Below, in pieces: positions 60,098-64,000 of a DNA stretch of 64,000 nt. The notes below the pieces were generated by a model. That model was not told the DNA's origin and searched no databases. It worked only from the letters and a program-made list of their open reading frames with translations. A program made the translations under genes and the position numbers. The stretch is from Chryseobacterium sp. C-71. GTDB lineage: Bacteria; Bacteroidota; Bacteroidia; Flavobacteriales; Weeksellaceae. Positions within the stretch are counted from its first letter, which is position 1; every line of letters begins with the position of its first letter. Location: contig NZ_CP087131.1 of NCBI RefSeq assembly GCF_020911865.1, positions 1,426,001-1,490,000 on the forward strand, in the 5' to 3' direction.

Positions 60098-60178
60098 ATG
60101 GTTGGAAGTTTGAAGCTGGGGGTTGGAAGTGACTTATACACTGCAAAAACTTCCTGCTTCCAGCATCAATCTTCCTTA
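60098..60178. repeat. GGAAGTTTGAAGC / CTTCCAGC repeat, copy 1
   Basis: TGGTTGGAAGTTTGAAGCTGG, GGTTGGAAGTG, then ACTTCCTGCTTCCAGCATC on the right: short related arms in both orientations. A similar cluster is at 60743-60832, and a single arm at 31158-31190. Confidence 0.55.
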
Positions 60179-60184
60179 CCAGAT

Positions 60185-60733
60185 TTATCCCTGCAAAATT
60201 TCTCTCAAAATCCTGGCTGCATTGTAAGCATCGTCTGCTCCGCTGTGATGATTTCCTTCAAAATCCATATTCATCGCTTTAAGAGCTCTTTTTAAACCCA
60301 TCATTTTGTAAAGTCCATTATAGGCTTTGAACTGATGCATAATGTTAATATAATTTTCTGAAAAAGGATTTTCGATACCGAGATAATCACACTGTTCCAT
60401 GATTTGTTCTTTATCAAAACTTCCAAAACCTGCCCAGGTAAGCGTTTGTGAATTGTATTCATCTCTTATTTTCTCACATGCTTCTTCAAAATAGATTCCT
60501 TTTTCTTCAATTAACTGTGGCGTAATTCCGGTAAGTTCCGTACAAAATTTGTTGATTTTAGATCTTTCGGGAATGACGTAAATGCTCTGTTTCTTGGAAA
60601 TTGCTTTTGTTGTTTGGTTTAATTCGCAAATTCCTATTTCTATAATATCGACTTTTTGACCGGCGGGAATTCTGTCGTTTTCCCAACAAGTCGCTTCTAA
60701 GTCGACGATTAATATTTGATTTGTTGTTTTCAT
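60185..60733 (-). CDS. DEDDh 3'-5' exonuclease (KapD/ERI-1-like), copy 1
   Basis: 182 residues from the ATG at 60731-60733. Catalytic residues: Asp11 and Glu13 (ILIVDLEATCW), Asp in WAGFGSFDKEQIM and the HHSGADDAYN His/Asp. It is about 40 percent similar to the downstream copy by eye. The gap between the two genes carries a repeat, so the pair probably arose by tandem duplication. It has the usual fold length without an added RNA-binding domain. Confidence 0.88.
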   Translation of the reverse strand: MKTTNQILIVDLEATCWENDRIPAGQKVDIIEIGICELNQTTKAISKKQSIYVIPERSKINKFCTELTGITPQLIEEKGIYFEEACEKIRDEYNSQTLTWAGFGSFDKEQIMEQCDYLGIENPFSENYINIMHQFKAYNGLYKMMGLKRALKAMNMDFEGNHHSGADDAYNAARILREILQG

Positions 60734-60742
60734 AGTTTTTGG

Positions 60743-60832
60743 TTTAAAGGATGGAAGCAGGAAGTTAGAGGATGGAAGTTTTCTACCGCACGAAAACACT
60801 TCCAGCCTCCAGCTTCAGACTTCCAGCTTACT
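60743..60832. repeat. GGAAGTTTGAAGC / CTTCCAGC repeat, copy 2
   Basis: GGATGGAAGCAGGAAGTTAG and GGATGGAAGTTTTC, then CACTTCCAGCCTCCAGCTTC and AGACTTCCAGC. The layout mirrors the element at 60098. Confidence 0.55.
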
Positions 60833-61394
60833 AATTTCTTGGAGCAAAAGGTGGCGTCCATTTTTTTGTTTTCATCAATTCCTTGACTTCTTCGTAAGAA
60901 ACCGGATAAAAGTTATGGCAATCTACTCCTACATCGAAACTCAGAGCCATTTCATTGTCCGGCAATGTTCCGTGTGAATGACCGTAAAGCTGCCAAACTC
61001 CGCGGTGTGAGCCGTTCCATGTTCTCATGGCTTAATGAAAAAGTATGATTTTCTGTTTGCCGTTGCTGTTTTCAGGCTCATCGATTCTCAATTCGTGGTA
61101 ATCTCTAATTGATGCGAATCTTTTCGGATAAGCCAAAGCTGCTCCTTCGTGATTGCCTTTTATAAGATGAATACTTCCGTTTAGTCGATCCAAAACTTCT
61201 TTAGTGAAATCGGGTTTGCCCAAACTGACATCACCCAAATGGTAGACTGTATCATCTTTACCGATTTTATCATTCCACCTTTTGATGAGTTCTTCGTTCA
61301 TGTGTTCCAAAGACTCAAAAGGTCTTTCAGAGAATTTTATAATGTTTTCATGACCAAAATGATGGTCTGCTGTGAAAAATATATTGGGTTTCAT
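60831..61394 (-). pseudogene. Metallophosphoesterase broken by one in-frame stop
   Basis: The frame begins MKPNIFFTADHHFGHENIIKF and has the calcineurin-like motifs TADHHFGHEN, HLGDVSLGK and LIKGNHEG. It stops after IILFH with TAA at 61032-61034. The same frame continues with A-MRTWNGSHRGVWQLYGHSHG, carrying the GHSHG metal motif. The expected Tyr codon (TAT/TAC) is TAA, a single-base change. Full length would be 187 residues. Possible readings are a real nonsense mutation or a sequencing error. It could remove phosphates from RNA ends in this island. Confidence 0.82.
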
Positions 61395-61436
61395 TTTTTT
61401 TAATTGTTATTTTAACTACAAAAATTTAACATCATG

Positions 61437-61519
61437 TTTGTCATTCTGAAAGAATCTAAACGTAGATTGTTAAAATCTTTACTTTAAAAACTTTGCTTAG
61501 ATTCCTGCGGAATGACAAA
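61437..61519. repeat. GTCATTCTGAAAGAATCT palindromic repeat, copy 2
   Basis: TTTGTCATTCTGAAAGAATC and GATTCCTGCGGAATGACAAA (with one mismatch set) around a 43-base centre, between the phosphoesterase and RNase Z-like genes. Confidence 0.75.
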
Positions 61520-61570
61520 CTTGCTCGATAATTAAATCAATAATTTTGTAGTTTTAATTAATAAATATTT

Positions 61571-62518
61571 TTAATTAATTTCCTTGAATACTTTATAAAA
61601 AGCAGTTTCAATTTCCAGTTGATCGTTTTCGACATATCTCCTTGAAAAGTGAATCGGAATGGCTTCCTGTACTTTACATTCTTTCATTATTTTTCCTGAT
61701 GCAGAAGCGAAACTATGATAATTGATCTTTGCAAATTCCTGATCTTCATCTTTGTAAAATGTTTCGATGTAAACCATATCTGCTCCGTAGAAAACAGCTT
61801 TAATTTTTTCATAATTGTCTTCACAAACAGCATGATCCATAATTACCCCTAATTTATAACCTGCATTTCTTGTCAGGAAATGGAATAAATCTGAAGCTTT
61901 GTAAACTGTTTCTTCAATCTGAATTTCTTTGTTTGAACCACTATTTTCAAAAGCTAATTTCAATTCGCTAATCCATTTTCCTTTTTTGAATTCAGAAGCA
62001 TTTTCATTAAAAGTGACTGAATCTTTTTCTTTAAATAAATAAGCGATTGAATCTGTTTTGTGATCAAGAATTGCGAATTCAACGTTCACACTTTCATCTT
62101 CAAAAAGGAAATTTTGAGTTGTTGCCAATTCAAGATTCCAATGTGGTGGTCGAATTTTATAAATATTAATTTTTTCTTTTGAAATGATCTCTCTTATTTC
62201 ATATTCAATCGCATTTTCATCAATTAAATTCCAAGTGTAAGATTTTAATCTTGCTTCAATTTGATGATGAATATTTTTCGGTCCGCAAATCACGATTTTT
62301 TCTCCGCTTCCGATCTGATGTCTGAAAATTCCATCAAAATTTGAAAAATGATCAATGTGAGTATGACTGATGAAGATCGCTGAAACCGACTGCACTTCTT
62401 TCACTGTCAGTAAACTCGCTTCACCGCAATCACACAAATAATGCTTTGCTGAATTCGGGATTTTTATTAATATACTGATGTCTTCTTTTAAAAGACTTTT
62501 TATTTCTGCTTGTAACAT
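61571..62518 (-). CDS. RNase Z-like metallo-beta-lactamase fold hydrolase
   Basis: 315 residues from the ATG at 62516-62518 (MLQAEIKSLLKEDISILIKI); the longer frame needs GTG. The metal site is IFISHTHIDHFSNFDGIFR (HxHxDH), followed by IMDHAVCEDNYEKIK and the C-terminal IPIHFSRRY. The block IVICGPKNIHHQIEARLKSYTW is typical of RNase Z relatives. RNase Z cuts the 3' trailer from tRNA precursors. The island contains RNA with tRNA-like modules, so these are possible substrates, but this is inference. The lactamase fold also serves other hydrolases. Confidence 0.78.
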   Translation of the reverse strand: MLQAEIKSLLKEDISILIKIPNSAKHYLCDCGEASLLTVKEVQSVSAIFISHTHIDHFSNFDGIFRHQIGSGEKIVICGPKNIHHQIEARLKSYTWNLIDENAIEYEIREIISKEKINIYKIRPPHWNLELATTQNFLFEDESVNVEFAILDHKTDSIAYLFKEKDSVTFNENASEFKKGKWISELKLAFENSGSNKEIQIEETVYKASDLFHFLTRNAGYKLGVIMDHAVCEDNYEKIKAVFYGADMVYIETFYKDEDQEFAKINYHSFASASGKIMKECKVQEAIPIHFSRRYVENDQLEIETAFYKVFKEIN

Positions 62519-62556
62519 TTCTTTTATTTTTTTAATCACAAAAATTCTACTCTCTG

Positions 62557-62639
62557 TTTGTCATTCTGAAAGAATTTAAGCTCGTTTTTTTTAACCATTA
62601 TTTCTACAAGCATTGCTTAGATCCCTACGGAAAGACAAA
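62557..62639. repeat. GTCATTCTGAAAGAATTT palindromic repeat, copy 3
   Basis: TTTGTCATTCTGAAAGAATTT and TTAGATCCCTACGGAAAGACAAA around a 40-base centre, between the RNase Z-like and RNA ligase genes. It is more diverged than copies 1 and 2. Confidence 0.65.
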
Positions 62640-62692
62640 ACGAGTGTTTAATAAATAAAATTTTTGCGATTCTTATTGTTAAATTAAACTTA

Positions 62693-62727
62693 TAAAAAAG
62701 TTTCGATAATAAATTACCGAAACTATA
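62693..62727 (-). terminator. Terminator of the RNA ligase gene
   Basis: AGTTTCG, 12-base loop, CGAAACT and a T-run on the minus strand. The stem begins at the ligase stop codon. Confidence 0.65.
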
Positions 62728-63736
62728 CTTTTAGAGTCATTAACTCTTCTTTTACAACGTCAATGACTAAAGAATTCAACTTTTTGTTGATCCTTTTCTG
62801 TTCTTCTTTTTCTATGGTTGTGAAAACTTTCGGGAAATCTTTTTCAAAATCTTCCAAAATATCCTGTGAAAAAAGACCAATCACTTTGCCAATCATCTTA
62901 GGTTCAAATTCACCAATTTTGCTGACAACATTATTTAACCTATTTACAGTTGCATATTTTTGGATTTCTTCCCAAATATTTTTGGCATTTTCACTGAAAT
63001 GAACTTCTTTTTGAATCGGTCTGTCTTTCCTAATCATTTTAGATTTCTCAGTCCACTTTTCATTTTTATTTTTCAAAATGACTCTTGAACCGTTTCCAAA
63101 ATATTTAGTTTTCAAAGTTTTGACGATCGTTCCTTCACACATATTATTCTCGATTTCCGGCAATCCCAACCAAGCCGGAATTTTAGAATCGAAAACATTA
63201 GGGAACTTCAAAGCCTCTTCCAAAGTCCCTTGAAATAAGATTTTAGCGTAGAAAAATCCGGTTTCCTCGAAAATTTGATTAACCAAATCTGTATCCAAAT
63301 AAGTTGTGCCGTTCAACTTGATGTCGAATGCGTAAAATTCGTTGTGAGGTGCATATTCAACACCTTTTTGAACTTTTATTGCATCTTTTACTGGCTCAAC
63401 TTCTTTATGTTTGTAACCGCCACCGAACAATTCACCGTAGATTACTACAGTTTCCAAATCCGGATGGATCGTTTTCACTTTTTCGAACAAATCAAATACG
63501 TTTTTTCTGTAACGCTCCAACATTTGATGGGCATTATAGAATTTTTCATCCTTATCGATGAAAGCGGTTCTTTTGGCTATTTTAATCTCCTTTCCATCGG
63601 TAATGAAAGAGAAATTAGCGCCATGAACCTTTTCCTGTATAATGAAAACCTCATCCCCAAAACCCTGCAACCTGATCTGATCGATCACGCGGGTTTGGTA
63701 AGCATTTTCTATAGAGTTATATGTTTTGAAAATCAT
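62723..63736 (-). CDS. T4 Rnl2-type RNA ligase
   Basis: 337 residues. The nucleotidyl lysine motif is IIQEKVHGANFSF (Lys36, KxHGxN), with VIYGELFGGGYKHKE (motif III), EGTIVKTLKTKYF (motif IV) and RVILKNKNEKW (motif V). The C-terminal domain of about 110 residues is helical. These enzymes seal nicked RNA via an AMP-lysine intermediate. It starts 5 bases after the DinB-like stop and is in the same island as the Ro60-like protein, exonucleases and RNase Z-like protein, consistent with RNA repair. Confidence 0.9.
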   Translation of the reverse strand: MIFKTYNSIENAYQTRVIDQIRLQGFGDEVFIIQEKVHGANFSFITDGKEIKIAKRTAFIDKDEKFYNAHQMLERYRKNVFDLFEKVKTIHPDLETVVIYGELFGGGYKHKEVEPVKDAIKVQKGVEYAPHNEFYAFDIKLNGTTYLDTDLVNQIFEETGFFYAKILFQGTLEEALKFPNVFDSKIPAWLGLPEIENNMCEGTIVKTLKTKYFGNGSRVILKNKNEKWTEKSKMIRKDRPIQKEVHFSENAKNIWEEIQKYATVNRLNNVVSKIGEFEPKMIGKVIGLFSQDILEDFEKDFPKVFTTIEKEEQKRINKKLNSLVIDVVKEELMTLKV

Positions 63737-63741
63737 TTTTT

Positions 63742-64000
63742 TTAATTTTTAATTGTTTCTAATTCGTTATTCCTCATCTGAGTAACGTGTCTTTGGGCGT
63801 GAAGCGATAGGAAATAAATGTATTCATACACATTGATTTTTCCTAGCTCATTCACCGTCATTGTTGTTTTGCAGAGAAGACCTTCGCCGTTTTTCATTAA
63901 GTCTAAATAGTTTAAACATTGATTATACTGCTGAGAAATTAAACTTCTGATTTTATTTAAATTTAATTCTCCTTTCGGCTCCATGTGTTCTGGTCTTATC
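63742..64000 (-). CDS. DinB-like protein, C-terminal part (runs off the window edge)
   Basis: The frame is open at base 64000, with IRPEHMEPKGELNLNKIRSLI upstream of the first Met and HAQRHVTQMRNNELE near the end. The C-terminal block resembles DinB/YfiT metal-binding four-helix proteins, with His in HAQRHV. Only about 85 residues are visible, so the assignment is provisional. Its stop is 5 bases before the RNA ligase start. Confidence 0.65.
   Translation of the reverse strand, partial: IRPEHMEPKGELNLNKIRSLISQQYNQCLNYLDLMKNGEGLLCKTTMTVNELGKINVYEYIYFLSLHAQRHVTQMRNNELETIKN

Overview
The window looks like chromosome from a low-GC member of the Bacteroidota, most like Chryseobacterium or a close relative in the Flavobacteriales/Weeksellaceae. 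The signs are AT-rich DNA, promoters of the TAnnTTTG type, a type IX secretion gene (porZ) beside recO, a short nrdA of about 550 residues, malate:quinone oxidoreductase, and many short palindromic intergenic repeats. Species assignment is inference.

Bases 1-32300 are mostly housekeeping: the end of a secreted IgGFc-binding-like protein, recX, glyA, a MacAB-type export operon, nrdB and nrdA with a TIR-like gene between them, dapA, a nucleotidase split over two genes followed by porZ and recO, mqo, gpsA, an M23 peptidase, an Rrf2 repressor with its probable target, an FKBP and a catalase-like protein.

Bases 32387-38524 are a tellurite-resistance-type (Ter) stress locus on the minus strand: terC, two terD, telA, a PRTase-fold protein, a HAD hydrolase and an uncharacterised protein. 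Next come an EF-G paralogue behind a leader peptide and attenuator, a SulP transporter and two small HTH genes. Bases 44650-53907 form a membrane-stress module on the minus strand (YbjN-like, PspA, NfeD-like, flotillin and a 1603-residue AAA ATPase). A divergent XRE regulator sits at its head.

Bases 54636-64000 are the most interesting part, an RNA-repair and RNA-quality-control island built around a Ro60/Rsr (TROVE) protein. With it lie an Rnl2-type RNA ligase, an RNase Z-like metallo-hydrolase, a metallophosphoesterase broken by one stop codon, and two tandem DEDDh exonucleases. Downstream of the TROVE gene, on the same strand, I find eight consecutive Y-RNA-like units. All share one architecture: an outer stem, UGYCGUA, an inner stem, ACUUCG, then a variable module. 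The modules range from a plain hairpin, through a T-arm plus 7-bp capped acceptor minihelix, to a circularly permuted tRNA mimic with T-arm, acceptor stem and D-arm. A 19-bp inverted-repeat operator lies exactly 13 nt before the TTTG of a -7 element in front of the TROVE gene and at two places in front of the RNA array, so protein and RNAs look co-regulated. The helices were found by eye and no folding or database search was run.
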